NCBI GenBank assembly: GCA_016716465.1
Contig: JADJWH010000001.1
Location: forward strand, 248,001-312,000
DNA length: 64,000 nt
Reading direction: 5' to 3'
DNA from: Gammaproteobacteria bacterium
GTDB lineage: Bacteria > Pseudomonadota > Gammaproteobacteria > SZUA-140
A program made the position numbers and the translations under genes. The stretch's first letter is position 1, and each line of letters begins with the position of its first letter. Under the pieces are notes generated by a model. It saw only the letters and a list, made by a program, of their open reading frames with translations, made no database searches and was not told the origin of the DNA. This document shows positions 27,929 to 36,341 of this stretch, one piece after another.

Positions 27929-28195
27929 GCGTTCTCTCCCTGTTTGCGGGTTGGTGAGTCGGATGTGGTGGATCGCGCCGCCGGGTTCTGACAATCGCCG
28001 GGAGGGGCATCGCGCTGACCCGGGGAAGTATACCGGCGCCCCGCACCCCGATCCATCGGGAAGCGCGTTAGGGTATTGATCGCGAAGTTGCAGGCGAGTT
28101 CTGCGTACCAAATTTTTCCGCAATTGAACGCGCACGGACTCCGGCATTGTCCGGCGGGACCGGACGCGTGTGATCGGCGAGGAGCCGGGCGGGGG
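27929..28195. other. Intergenic gap upstream of the small membrane protein gene
   Basis: A 267-base gap between two minus-strand genes. It contains the upstream region of the 27497-27928 gene and the downstream region of the sulfatase-fold gene. No open frame with a supported product, no repeat and no clear terminator were seen. Confidence 0.4.
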
Positions 28196-29758
28196 TTAGT
28201 GTACCGTCGTGGCCGGCGGACCTTCGGCGGATGCCGGCGCCTTCCAGAAGGACCAGTACCGGTCCGAACGGTTCGGAAGCTCGGCCAGCATACGCTCGAT
28301 GCGATCGTCGGGAATGGCGCTCGCTGGTTCGGTGATCCCGGAGTAGCCCAGTCCCAGCCGGCCGCCCGTCACCTGGAAGCCGAGGAATTCGAGCAGCGTC
28401 GGCAGCAGGTCGAAGTGAACGATCGTGTCGCGGTTCATGCGGATCGGTGTGTCGGCGATGAACAGATTGAATATGTCGCGGCTCCCGGCCTGCGTCAGTC
28501 GTTCATACAGCGGATTGCGCATGGCCAGGTGGTCGCCGAGAATCACCACGCGGGTGTCCCGCAGATAGCCGTTGTCCCGGATGAATTGCACGAACTCCGC
28601 GACCTGGTCCGCCGTGCAGCGCACGATGCCGGCGTAATCCCCGGCGCCGCGCGCGCGACATTCCCGCGAGAGCAGCCCGTCGGGTCCGTGGGTGTCGAGC
28701 GTCAATACCGTCAGGTTGAACGGCCGGCCGGAGTCGTGCAGTTCCCTGACCCTGGCGCGGGCCTCGGCCAGGACCTGATGATCGAGGTAGCCCCAGCCGT
28801 TCGCGTCGTCGAGATGCAATCCCGCCTGGCCCAGCTCATCCAGGCCCCAGGCCTGATCATAGTGATGACCGAGGAAGAAGGTGCCCTTGCCGGCGAACCG
28901 GAGCGAGGCGCCGCCGATGAAGACATTGGTGTATCCCTGTTCCTTCAGAATGTCGCCTAGGCAGACGGCGCCGGGGAGGAAGGATCTGAGGCTCGGTCCC
29001 ACGCGACGATTGAAGGCGTGGTTGTCCGGCGCATCTTCGTCCTTGTTGCGGTCTCCGCCCAGGATGTCCTTCAGCGGTATGCCGCACTGGGTTCCGACGA
29101 TGCCCGCCATGGTCCAGCCGGTGCCCGGCATCTGGCGGTAATGCGCGAAGCTCGTGCCGCCGAGTCCATGCAGACTCTTCAGCAGATCGTCCCCGAAGAG
29201 GGTGCTGTCGGCATAGGTTTCCTCCAGGCTTTCCACGTAGACGAGCACTAGGTTCCTGGGTCGTTCCGCCTGGACCGGGACGCTCCCCGGATCGAGATAA
29301 TGCTTTCCCAGATAATCGTCGTCGGAATAGCGCGCACGCAGGTAGGAGAACGCCGAGATGCTGTACAACAGGAAGGTGCTGCCCGCCAGGATGAGCAGGG
29401 GCGCGCGGCGCGCGGCAAGAAACCGGATGAACCGCATGGCGGGGTGGGGCGGCGCATCCTCCGGCGCAGGCGACTGGCGTGCGCCGGCACGCCTGGCGCG
29501 ACGGGAGAGCCTGATGTCGAGCGCGAGGGCGAGCAAGGCCAGCACCAGCGGAAGCAGCAGCACATTCCTGATCGCGCTGATGACGAGCGAGTGATCGACC
29601 TTGAGGAGCATCTCGCCGCCGAAGTTCAGGTGAAAGAAGATCTGGTCGACGGTCAGGGGGCCGAACTTCATCTCGACCCATTGCACCGCCCTCAGGCAGA
29701 AGAATACGAACAGGTAGACCGCAAAATGATAGGCGTAGTGGAATTTATGTCTGGTCAT
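28196..29758 (-). CDS. Sulfatase-fold membrane transferase (OpgB/LtaS-like)
   Basis: The 520-residue product has an N-terminal membrane part (helices near residues 8-25, 60-85 and 118-135) followed by a periplasmic alkaline-phosphatase-superfamily domain. Motifs include LVLVYVESLEETYADSTLFG (metal-binding Glu, region of the nucleophile), a catalytic-type TGWTMAGIVGTQCG, LTLDTHGPDG, and the metal-binding RVVILGDHLAMRNP. This architecture fits phosphoglycerol transferases such as OpgB/MdoB or lipoteichoic-acid-synthase-like enzymes, which transfer a head group from phosphatidylglycerol to periplasmic glycans. It is shorter than E. coli OpgB (about 760). The exact acceptor is unknown. Confidence 0.85.
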   Translation of the reverse strand: MTRHKFHYAYHFAVYLFVFFCLRAVQWVEMKFGPLTVDQIFFHLNFGGEMLLKVDHSLVISAIRNVLLLPLVLALLALALDIRLSRRARRAGARQSPAPEDAPPHPAMRFIRFLAARRAPLLILAGSTFLLYSISAFSYLRARYSDDDYLGKHYLDPGSVPVQAERPRNLVLVYVESLEETYADSTLFGDDLLKSLHGLGGTSFAHYRQMPGTGWTMAGIVGTQCGIPLKDILGGDRNKDEDAPDNHAFNRRVGPSLRSFLPGAVCLGDILKEQGYTNVFIGGASLRFAGKGTFFLGHHYDQAWGLDELGQAGLHLDDANGWGYLDHQVLAEARARVRELHDSGRPFNLTVLTLDTHGPDGLLSRECRARGAGDYAGIVRCTADQVAEFVQFIRDNGYLRDTRVVILGDHLAMRNPLYERLTQAGSRDIFNLFIADTPIRMNRDTIVHFDLLPTLLEFLGFQVTGGRLGLGYSGITEPASAIPDDRIERMLAELPNRSDRYWSFWKAPASAEGPPATTVH

Positions 29759-29912
29759 CTTGGCGGCGGGGGCGTACCTGTCCGGTGTGGCGGCGCATGT
29801 GGCCTGGGATGCGCGTTAGTGTAACAAGTGATCTCCCCTGCGCGAATAGTCGGAGATCGATGGAAAGGGCGGCGGCGCATCTGGGGCGGTTCCCTCACGC
29901 CCGGAAACATGT

Positions 29913-31328
29913 TCAGCCGCCCGGCGCATCGCGAATCATCCGGCCCAGCGCCGCCAGCGCGGTCTCGACCCGCGTGTCCCACGCGCAGGCGCATGAGATG
30001 CGGATACAGTTCCGGTACTTCTGCGTCGCCGAGAAGATCGGGCCCGGCGCGATGCTGATCTTCTCCGCCAGCGCGCGGCGGGCGAGTGCGAAGCTGTCCA
30101 TGTCCTTGGGCAGCTCGATCCAGATCACGAAGCCGCCTTCCGGCTGGGTGATCTTCGTGCCGTCCGGGAAGTGGCGCGTCACGGCGTCCACCATGCGGGT
30201 GACGGCGCGCGCGTAGTCGCCGCGCACCTGACGCAGGTAGCGCTCGTAGCCGCCGCTCTCCAGCAGGTCGGCGATGGCGAGCTGCGGCACGGTCGCAGTC
30301 GCGAGGTTGTTCACGTACTTGAGGTATTCGACGCGCTCCAGATGCTTCCCCGGCGCGATCCAGCCGATGCGCAGGCCGGAGGAGAGCGTCTTGGAGAAGG
30401 AGGCGCAGTACAGCACGTCGGCGCCGGGGAGGGCGCGGCAGATCGACGGTCGGCGCTGCGCGAAGCCGAGATCGCCGTAGACGTCGTCCTCGATCAGCGG
30501 GATGTCGCGCGCCTTGAGCAGCGCCGTGAGACGCCGCTTGTGCTCGTCCGGCATGCAGTAGCCGAGCGGGTTGCTGTAGTTCGGGACCGCGACGCAGGCC
30601 TTGACCGGCCAGCGCTCGAGCGCGAGTTCCAGCGCCTCCAGCGACATGCCCGTGCGCGGATGCGTCGGAATCTCCAATGCCTCCAGCCCGAGGGAGTCGA
30701 GCGCCTGCAGCATGCCGTAGAAGGTCGGCGATTCGATGGCCACCACGTCGCCCGGTTTCGTCACCGCACGTAGGGCGAGTATCAGCGCCTCCTGGCAGCC
30801 GTTGGTGATCACCACCTCGTCCGGATCGACCGGGCAGCCGATCTCGGCCATGCGGCGCGCGATCTGCCGGCGCAGCTCCGGCGCGCCGGGCGGGAATTCA
30901 TAGGCCATGGTGCGCAGGCGCTGGCGCGCGGCACGGGTGAGCGCGCGCTCGATGGCGCGCGTGGGCAGGTAGGCGGGATCGGGCACGGCGGCGCCGAGCT
31001 GGATGATGCCGGGGTCGTTCGTGGCCTTGACCAGCCGCAGCACCAGTTCCTGCCCGGTGACGGGGCTCGGGCGCACGCGCGGGGCCGAGGTACCGGGCTC
31101 CGCGGCGCGGGGATGCGGGCGGGCGCGCACATAGAAGCCGGAGCGCTGCCGCGCCTCGATGTAGCCGTCGTCCTCCAGCCGGCGGTAGGCCGCGACGGCG
31201 GTGGCGATGCTGACGCCGCGCTGCGTGCTGACGACACGTACCCCGGGCATGCGGTCGCCGGGCCGGTACAGGCCCTGTTCGATCCGTTCGACGATCTCGC
31301 GCGCCAGCGCGCTATATAAAGTGTCCAC
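29913..31328 (-). CDS. MocR-type GntR/aminotransferase-fold transcriptional regulator
   Basis: The 471-residue product starts MDTLYSALAREIVERIEQG. A GntR winged helix spans about residues 1-75 (GDRMPGVRVVSTQRGVSIAT, then YRRLEDDGYIEARQRSGFYV). From about residue 110 follows a fold-type I aminotransferase domain with the PLP-binding Lys in YCASFSKTLSSG and substrate motifs NYSNPLGYCM and PLIEDDVYGDLGF. MocR proteins sense PLP or amino compounds; PdxR is the best-known member. It is divergent from a class IV aminotransferase gene, and the shared gap holds four GTACAGA-type half sites, the likely operator. Target and effector are inferred. Confidence 0.93.
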   Translation of the reverse strand: MDTLYSALAREIVERIEQGLYRPGDRMPGVRVVSTQRGVSIATAVAAYRRLEDDGYIEARQRSGFYVRARPHPRAAEPGTSAPRVRPSPVTGQELVLRLVKATNDPGIIQLGAAVPDPAYLPTRAIERALTRAARQRLRTMAYEFPPGAPELRRQIARRMAEIGCPVDPDEVVITNGCQEALILALRAVTKPGDVVAIESPTFYGMLQALDSLGLEALEIPTHPRTGMSLEALELALERWPVKACVAVPNYSNPLGYCMPDEHKRRLTALLKARDIPLIEDDVYGDLGFAQRRPSICRALPGADVLYCASFSKTLSSGLRIGWIAPGKHLERVEYLKYVNNLATATVPQLAIADLLESGGYERYLRQVRGDYARAVTRMVDAVTRHFPDGTKITQPEGGFVIWIELPKDMDSFALARRALAEKISIAPGPIFSATQKYRNCIRISCACAWDTRVETALAALGRMIRDAPGG

Positions 31329-31338
31329 GACCCCCTCC

Positions 31339-31425
31339 GGTACAGAAGCGCGCCCCGACGTGCGGTACAGATGATGATGTTTTATATCTGTACCGGTTCA
31401 ATATGTAATTTCTGGATCTGTACTG
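31339..31425. promoter_or_regulatory. Operator-like array of four GGTACAGA / TCTGTAC half sites
   Basis: The MocR-aminotransferase gap holds GGTACAGA at 31339-31346 and again in CGGTACAGAT at 31363-31372, then the inverted ATCTGTACCG at 31386-31395 and ATCTGTACTG at 31416-31425. The middle two form a perfect 10-bp inverted repeat with a 13-base spacer. The outer sites repeat the same core at 25- and 30-base spacing. AT-rich TATA-like sequence lies between them. MocR regulators commonly bind such repeated half sites, so control of both divergent genes is likely. Confidence 0.75.
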
Positions 31426-31487
31426 TCCCCCGGTCGCCGGATAAAGTCAAGCCACGGTTTCCACTTCCACGACGAGCGGGGGATGTG

Positions 31488-32357
31488 ATGTCGAATCAGG
31501 CGGTGTGCTGGCTGAACGGGCGGATCGTGCCGGCGGCGGAGGCCACGGTGTCGGTGTTCGATCACGGACTGCTGTACGGCGACGGGGTGTTCGAGGGCAT
31601 CCGCTATTACCGGCGTGTCGCCTTCCGGCTGGACGAACACCTGGAGCGCCTCGCCCTGTCCGCGCGCGCGATCGCGCTGGAGCTGCCATACACACAGTCA
31701 GAACTGGCCGACGCGGTACGCGCGACCATCGCCGCGAGCGGATGTGACGACGGCTACCTGCGGGTGGTGATCACGCGGGGCGCCGGATCGATGGGCCTCG
31801 ACCCGCGCGGCTGCGCGGAACCGACGCTGTTCATCATCGCGCTGCAACTGCGGCTGACGGAGGACTCGAAGCGGCGCGACGGCGTGCGCGCGATCATCGC
31901 CGCGACGCGGCGCCTGCCGCCGGACGGGCTCGATCCGCGCATCAAGAGTCTCAACTATCTCAACCATGTGCTCGCGCGCATCGAGGCGAGCCGAGCCGGC
32001 GCCGACGAGGCGATCCTGCTCAATGCGGCCGGCCGGGTGGCGGAGGGTACGGCGGACAATGTGTTCGTGGTGCGCAGGGGGCGCATCCTCACGCCGCCGG
32101 CGGTGGAGGGCGCACTCGAGGGCGTGACGCGCGGCGTCGTGCTGGAGCTGGCGCGCGCGGCCGGGATCGAGGCCATGGAGTCTCCGCTCGCGCCCTACGA
32201 TTTGTACACGGCGGACGAATGCTTCCTGACCGGCACGGCGCTGGAACTGGTCCCGGTGGCGGAAATCGACGGCCGCCGCATGTCGGTCTGTCCCGGCCCG
32301 GTCTATCGCCGGCTGGAACGGAATTTCCGCGCGCTGGTGCAGGGGGAGATGGGATGA
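31488..32357 (+). CDS. Class IV PLP aminotransferase (branched-chain or D-amino-acid type)
   Basis: The 289-residue product is a fold-type IV PLP enzyme of the IlvE/D-alanine aminotransferase/aminodeoxychorismate lyase group. It has VFDHGLLYGDGVFEGIRYY at about residues 21-39, the catalytic Lys in PRIKSLNYLNHVLA (about residue 156), the Glu-containing AVEGALEGVTRG, and the FLTGTALELVPV motif near the C-terminus. The N-terminal YGDGVFEGIR pattern and length favour IlvE-like branched-chain transamination, but class members are hard to tell apart by sequence. ATG 31488 follows a GGGGG stretch. It is divergently controlled by the MocR regulator, which suggests regulation by PLP or an amino acid. 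Confidence 0.92.
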   Translation: MSNQAVCWLNGRIVPAAEATVSVFDHGLLYGDGVFEGIRYYRRVAFRLDEHLERLALSARAIALELPYTQSELADAVRATIAASGCDDGYLRVVITRGAGSMGLDPRGCAEPTLFIIALQLRLTEDSKRRDGVRAIIAATRRLPPDGLDPRIKSLNYLNHVLARIEASRAGADEAILLNAAGRVAEGTADNVFVVRRGRILTPPAVEGALEGVTRGVVLELARAAGIEAMESPLAPYDLYTADECFLTGTALELVPVAEIDGRRMSVCPGPVYRRLERNFRALVQGEMG

Positions 32358-32431
32358 ACGCGCGGGCGCCGGAGCAGGATGGGAAGTATCGACGGGATCA
32401 TGCTGAATTATTCGACAGGAGGGGAGAGGAC

Positions 32432-32944
32432 ATGGGCGCAATCGATGTGTTCCGCCTGCAGGCGGATTACAACCGCTGGATCAACGGGCGGCTCTACGCG
32501 GTGTGCGCGGGTATCGACGACATCGAGCGCAGACGCGATCTCGGCGCCTTCTTCCGCTCGCTCCACGGCACCTTGAACCATATCCTGCTGGCGGATTGCG
32601 TGTGGCTGGGGCGCCTGAAGGGACGGCCGTTTCCGGTCATCTCGCTTGGCCAGGAGCTGTACGCCGATTTCGCCGAACTGCGCGCACAGCGCGCCGAGAC
32701 CGATGCCCTGCTCGCCGACCACGTGCATGGCCTCGCGCCGGAGGAATTATCCGGTATGGTGCGCTACACCAGCATCAGCAGCGGGCGGTCGAGCGCCCTG
32801 CCGCGCGGGGTCGTGCTGGCGCATCTGTTCAATCACCAGACGCATCACAGGGGGCAGGCGACCGCCCTGATCAGTCGGCTGGGTCACGATTTCGGCGTGA
32901 TGGACATGATCCGGATGCCGGGGATCGAACCGGCGGCGGCATGA
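32432..32944 (+). CDS. DinB-family metalloprotein
   Basis: The 170-residue product is a DinB/YfiT-like four-helix bundle, with LQADYNRWINGRLY at the start and histidine metal ligands in FRSLHGTLNHILLADCVWLG (about residues 48-67) and LAHLFNHQTHHRGQATALIS (about 127-146). The family is often thiol-dependent transferase-like or of unknown function. ATG 32432 has a strong AGGAGGGGAGAGG site; an in-frame ATG at 32354 overlaps the aminotransferase stop and would extend the protein by 26 residues. It is probably co-transcribed with the upstream aminotransferase. Confidence 0.88.
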   Translation: MGAIDVFRLQADYNRWINGRLYAVCAGIDDIERRRDLGAFFRSLHGTLNHILLADCVWLGRLKGRPFPVISLGQELYADFAELRAQRAETDALLADHVHGLAPEELSGMVRYTSISSGRSSALPRGVVLAHLFNHQTHHRGQATALISRLGHDFGVMDMIRMPGIEPAAA

Positions 32945-32960
32945 GCGCCGCCGCGACGTA

Positions 32961-33743
32961 CTACCAGCGCGCCAGAATTCCCACGGTTTCACCGTCGGTA
33001 TAGGGGGCGTACACGACACCGTTGTTGCGGCGCTTTTCGTGCTGCGCCTCGACGAAATCGGCGGTGTAGATGCCGAGCAGCGCGCCGGCCACGACGTCCG
33101 ATACCCAATGCTTGTTGTCCTTGGTCCGCGCGAAGGCGGTCGACGTGGCCAATCCGTAGAACAGCGTCTTGGTTGCCAGGGAGGGATGGTCGAGTGAATT
33201 GAGGAAGGACCGTGAGATCGCGAAGGCGAAACTGGTGTGTCCGGAGGGAAACGATTTGCCGTCCTGGAACCAGCCGGCCTCGTCGATGGCCCCGTTGGGG
33301 CGGTCGCGATGGAACGCCAGCTTCAGCGCGGTGGTGGAGATCGCCGCGTACGAGCCGGCCTGAAACATGTTGTAGGCGGCGTTGAGGTACTCGCTGTCGT
33401 TGTTGAAGTAACCATACCCGTAGACACCCAGCATGAATGGGCCCGCCAGCGTCAAGGTGCCCCAGTTGTTGCCGATGCTCGTCAGGCGGTTATAATAGGT
33501 CGGGTGATCTTCGGAGATCATCTCCTGCTTCCAGTTGTCATCGACGGTCTCGGAGATGATCACGAGGCCGCCGGCGATCGCCCCGAGTTCCAGCCAGTCC
33601 TGTTTGTCCCAGCGCAGAGGAGCGCTCAGATATTCGCCAAGATCGCTCATGTAGTAGGAGGACTCGCCGGGGGGCGTCTCCGCCTGGGCCGCCGCAGGCA
33701 GGAATAACAGGCAAAGGGCGCAGGATACCAGTGATTTTTTCAT
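32961..33743 (-). CDS. PAP2-superfamily phosphatase, secreted or periplasmic
   Basis: The 260-residue product has a signal peptide (MKKSLVSCALCLLFLPAAAQ, cleavage after AQA). The acid-phosphatase/vanadium-haloperoxidase signature is complete: KLAFHRDRP (KX6RP) near residue 142, PSGHTSFAFAISRS near 167, and ARTKDNKHWVSDVVAG near 211, with the catalytic His in HWVSD. Such enzymes hydrolyse lipid phosphates or pyrophosphates, for example phosphatidic acid or undecaprenyl diphosphate. The substrate is not determined. It is convergent with the DinB gene. Confidence 0.9.
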   Translation of the reverse strand: MKKSLVSCALCLLFLPAAAQAETPPGESSYYMSDLGEYLSAPLRWDKQDWLELGAIAGGLVIISETVDDNWKQEMISEDHPTYYNRLTSIGNNWGTLTLAGPFMLGVYGYGYFNNDSEYLNAAYNMFQAGSYAAISTTALKLAFHRDRPNGAIDEAGWFQDGKSFPSGHTSFAFAISRSFLNSLDHPSLATKTLFYGLATSTAFARTKDNKHWVSDVVAGALLGIYTADFVEAQHEKRRNNGVVYAPYTDGETVGILARW

Positions 33744-33874
33744 TGTCGAATCATTGCGGGGCGTGCGGTGAGCCGGAAGCAGGGTTGTTCAGAATTGCGC
33801 CGGGATATGTGCGTCTGTCAGGCGGGTCGATGACGGTGATGATCTGTAGGCTACCGGAACAGGCTTAATTTATA

Positions 33875-33932
33875 CTTATGGGCCGTACACTGCCAGTACG
33901 GAACGGGGGCCTGAACATAAGGCTGCCATAAG
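33875..33932. promoter_or_regulatory. Nested inverted repeat in cytochrome b561 leader
   Basis: Outer arms CTTATGG (33875-33881) and CCATAAG (33926-33932) enclose an inner hairpin CCGTAC (33883-33888) / GTACGG (33896-33901). It lies 51 bases before the cytochrome b561 start, at the right distance for an operator or a leader structure. The role is inferred. Confidence 0.35.
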
Positions 33933-33982
33933 CATACGACCATATACTGTTTCTCGTGAATAATCACGCATGGGGGGATTTC

Positions 33983-34573
33983 ATGGGCTGGCGCAATACC
34001 GGGGACCGTTACGGATCGATGATCATAGCGCTGCACTGGCTGATGCTGGTGCAGCTTGTCGCGGTGTACGCGTGCATCGAATTGCACGAGTTCTTCCCCA
34101 AGGGTAGCGATCCCCGTGAGGCGTTGAAGGCCTGGCATTTCATGCTGGGGCTGTCCGTGCTCGCGCTGGTGTCATTGCGCCTGGCGGCACGCCTGGGGAG
34201 CGGCCCCGCCCCGCGTATCGAACCGGCACCGCCGCGCTGGCAGCAGCGCATCGCCGGTATCCTGCATATCGCGCTTTATGTCCTGATGATCGGCATGCCC
34301 ATCGTGGGTTGGCTCGTGCTCAGTGCGAAGGGTAACCCCATTCCGTTTTTCGGGCTGGAATTGCCGCCATTGCTGGGTAAGGACAAGGAATTGGCGAAGG
34401 CGATCATGGAAGTTCACGAGGCGGGGGCCAATGCGGGCTATTTCCTGGTTGGCCTGCACGCGGCGGCGGGGCTGTATCACCACTATTTCGCGCGCGACAA
34501 CACCCTCGTGCGCATGCTGCCGCGCCACGGCGGCCCGCGCCGCCCGGCGGAAACCCGCGAACCGGCGGTCTAG
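33983..34573 (+). CDS. Cytochrome b561-type diheme membrane protein
   Basis: A 196-residue inner-membrane protein with four transmembrane helices of the bacterial cytochrome b561 family. Candidate heme-ligand histidines are in IALHWLMLVQL (helix 1), LKAWHFMLGLS (helix 2), ILHIALYV, and the paired His in GLHAAAGLYHHYFARDNTL (helix 4). The family moves electrons from quinol to periplasmic or reactive-oxygen acceptors; the partner here is unknown. ATG 33983 has a GGGGGG site. The GTG at 33956 in the same frame is less likely. Its stop shares the tetranucleotide CTAG (34570-34573) with the convergent LpxR-like gene. Confidence 0.9.
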   Translation: MGWRNTGDRYGSMIIALHWLMLVQLVAVYACIELHEFFPKGSDPREALKAWHFMLGLSVLALVSLRLAARLGSGPAPRIEPAPPRWQQRIAGILHIALYVLMIGMPIVGWLVLSAKGNPIPFFGLELPPLLGKDKELAKAIMEVHEAGANAGYFLVGLHAAAGLYHHYFARDNTLVRMLPRHGGPRRPAETREPAV

Positions 34574-35760
34574 AAATCCCGGCTCAGGATGATGCCGCCC
34601 CAGACCAGGTTCCGGTGCCCCTGGCCGTGTTTGATCTCCGGGGTCTGAAACCGGATCGTGTAGCTGAGCCGGTGGGCTTCACTCAGTTGCCAGGTCGCGC
34701 CGAACCAGGCCTCCCCGATCACCGGTTCGATGTCGTCGCTGTCGATCGTGTGGACGCTGTCGCGGAATTGTCCCTGCAGAAAGGCGTTGTAGGCGCGCAG
34801 CCGGACCTTGCTCCCGAACCAGAAATAGAATTCACGCGTCCCGCTCCGGAATGCGGTGCCGATGACCGGGGCCGGCTGGGAGACATATTCGACCCGGTCC
34901 GGCGTGAAGCTCCACCATGGCGTGTTGATCCGGCCCCAGCGTATCGACAATGAGGCGGCGACCTCGGTCTGGTAGCCCAGGCTCAGGTCGCGTCCCCACT
35001 TCAACTCGTATTCGTAGCGGCCCTGCTGGAAGTTGGACCAGAGCAGGGATTGCCGGGTCCAGGCGACCCGTACGGTGGGTTCGCCGCCGTCCGAGATCTG
35101 GTGTTCCCAGCCTTCCGGCACTTCGGTGAGATCCAGTCTCGTATGTATGCCGCGCTGCAGCGCACCGGCCCAGCTCAGTCCCAGCATCCCCACCGTCACC
35201 GTCGTGGTGTCGACCGGCTCGAGCGGGTGACTCACGCGTGTGCGGCTGTTCGCGATGAAGGCCAGGCTCGCGTAGGGGCGATCATCGAGGATGGGTTCCG
35301 GATTGTTCAGGTCGTCCGGCGTGAACGCCAGCAGGCCGATCTGCTGACTGTGGAGATTGAACGCGGCGCCGTCCTGCCGGAACAGCACCGGCTCGACCCA
35401 GCCCACCAGGGGATCCAGGGACCAGGCCCATTCCGCCGTGCGCCGACCCGCGAAGGTGAAGGCGAGTCCGCCGGTATAGTCGTAGTCGTTCTCGGTCGGT
35501 AACAGCACGTCGTTGTCGATGGCGAACGTCCAGCCGCCATTGCGCTTCTCCCTGCCGTCTTCATCGAGCGGCAGGCCTCTCGGCTGGCCGTTCTCCAATA
35601 CCGGGCCGTTACCCTGCGCGTGGAGCGGCGGACCGCCCGGGAGCAGGGCGAAGAGAATTACGACAGGGCAGGTGAAACGACGTGCGTGTCCGCACGCATC
35701 ATGAATTCTGTGTGACCGGACGACAAGGCCAGCGGGCCCGGCAACCGCATGAACATCCAT
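34570..35760 (-). CDS. LpxR-like (DUF2219) outer-membrane lipid A deacylase family protein
   Basis: The 396-residue product, from the ATG at 35760 with a GGAG site, begins with a long basic N-terminus and a hydrophobic export segment near residues 28-47 (CPVVILFALLPGGPPLHAQ). The mature part is a 12-strand-type barrel with FAIDNDVLLPTENDYDYTGG (the Asn-Asp-containing loop typical of LpxR), RPYASLAFIANSR and a C-terminal Phe (GGIILSRDF). LpxR of Salmonella removes the 3'-acyloxyacyl group from lipid A; members of the broader family have other or unknown activity. It lies downstream of the pga operon on the same strand but 134 bases away. Confidence 0.85.
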   Translation of the reverse strand: MDVHAVAGPAGLVVRSHRIHDACGHARRFTCPVVILFALLPGGPPLHAQGNGPVLENGQPRGLPLDEDGREKRNGGWTFAIDNDVLLPTENDYDYTGGLAFTFAGRRTAEWAWSLDPLVGWVEPVLFRQDGAAFNLHSQQIGLLAFTPDDLNNPEPILDDRPYASLAFIANSRTRVSHPLEPVDTTTVTVGMLGLSWAGALQRGIHTRLDLTEVPEGWEHQISDGGEPTVRVAWTRQSLLWSNFQQGRYEYELKWGRDLSLGYQTEVAASLSIRWGRINTPWWSFTPDRVEYVSQPAPVIGTAFRSGTREFYFWFGSKVRLRAYNAFLQGQFRDSVHTIDSDDIEPVIGEAWFGATWQLSEAHRLSYTIRFQTPEIKHGQGHRNLVWGGIILSRDF

Positions 35761-35894
35761 TCGGATCTCCGAACGATCCGCGATCAACCCCCGATCAACC
35801 CCTGGTGCGGATTGTCGGCGGTATTGCGCTGTGCGAGATACTTTAGGGCGGGCCCCTGGGAACGTCAATGTAACGGGTGGAGGGAGAAGAGACA

Positions 35895-36341
35895 CTAGCC
35901 GACGCGGATATCCTTCACCTTTCCATGCTCGTCGTGCTCTATCACCACATGTTTGGCGTAACGGGCCAGGTCGAGTTGTTCCGGCCTGAGGGCGTAGAAG
36001 GATCCGGTCTCCTCGGCGGTGACGGTGGGTGAGGCGCGACGCTTTTCCCGGCCGCGGAAGCGTATCTGGTTATACCAGGCCCAGAGTGCCAGGGTGGCGC
36101 CCATGATCAGGATGATGATGGAGTAGACCCCGAGCAATTCGAGCAGGGTATCGAGGCCGCTGTGCACGATCATGGCCCGGTAGAAGCGCTCGGCGCCGAA
36201 CAGCCAGGCGAGCAGGCTGATGATCGGGATCCAGAGGTAGAACCAGAGGATCCAGAACAGGAGCGTGATGGCGGCGAAGGCATAGCGCTGCCGGGGTGTC
36301 TGCAGTTCCGGATTCTCGATGATCAGCGGGCGTTTGTTCAT
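35895..36341 (-). CDS. pgaD: PgaD, inner-membrane partner of PgaC
   Basis: The 148-residue product starts MNKRPLIIENPELQTPRQR at ATG 36341. Two hydrophobic helices are at about residues 22-50 (FAAITLLFWILWFYLWIPII) and 68-97 (LLGVYSIIILIMGATLALWA), then a cytosolic tail ends in KDIRVG. PgaD binds cyclic-di-GMP with PgaC and activates the synthase. The stop of pgaC overlaps this start (36338-36341, ATGA), so the two membrane partners are co-translated. Confidence 0.93.
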   Translation of the reverse strand: MNKRPLIIENPELQTPRQRYAFAAITLLFWILWFYLWIPIISLLAWLFGAERFYRAMIVHSGLDTLLELLGVYSIIILIMGATLALWAWYNQIRFRGREKRRASPTVTAEETGSFYALRPEQLDLARYAKHVVIEHDEHGKVKDIRVG

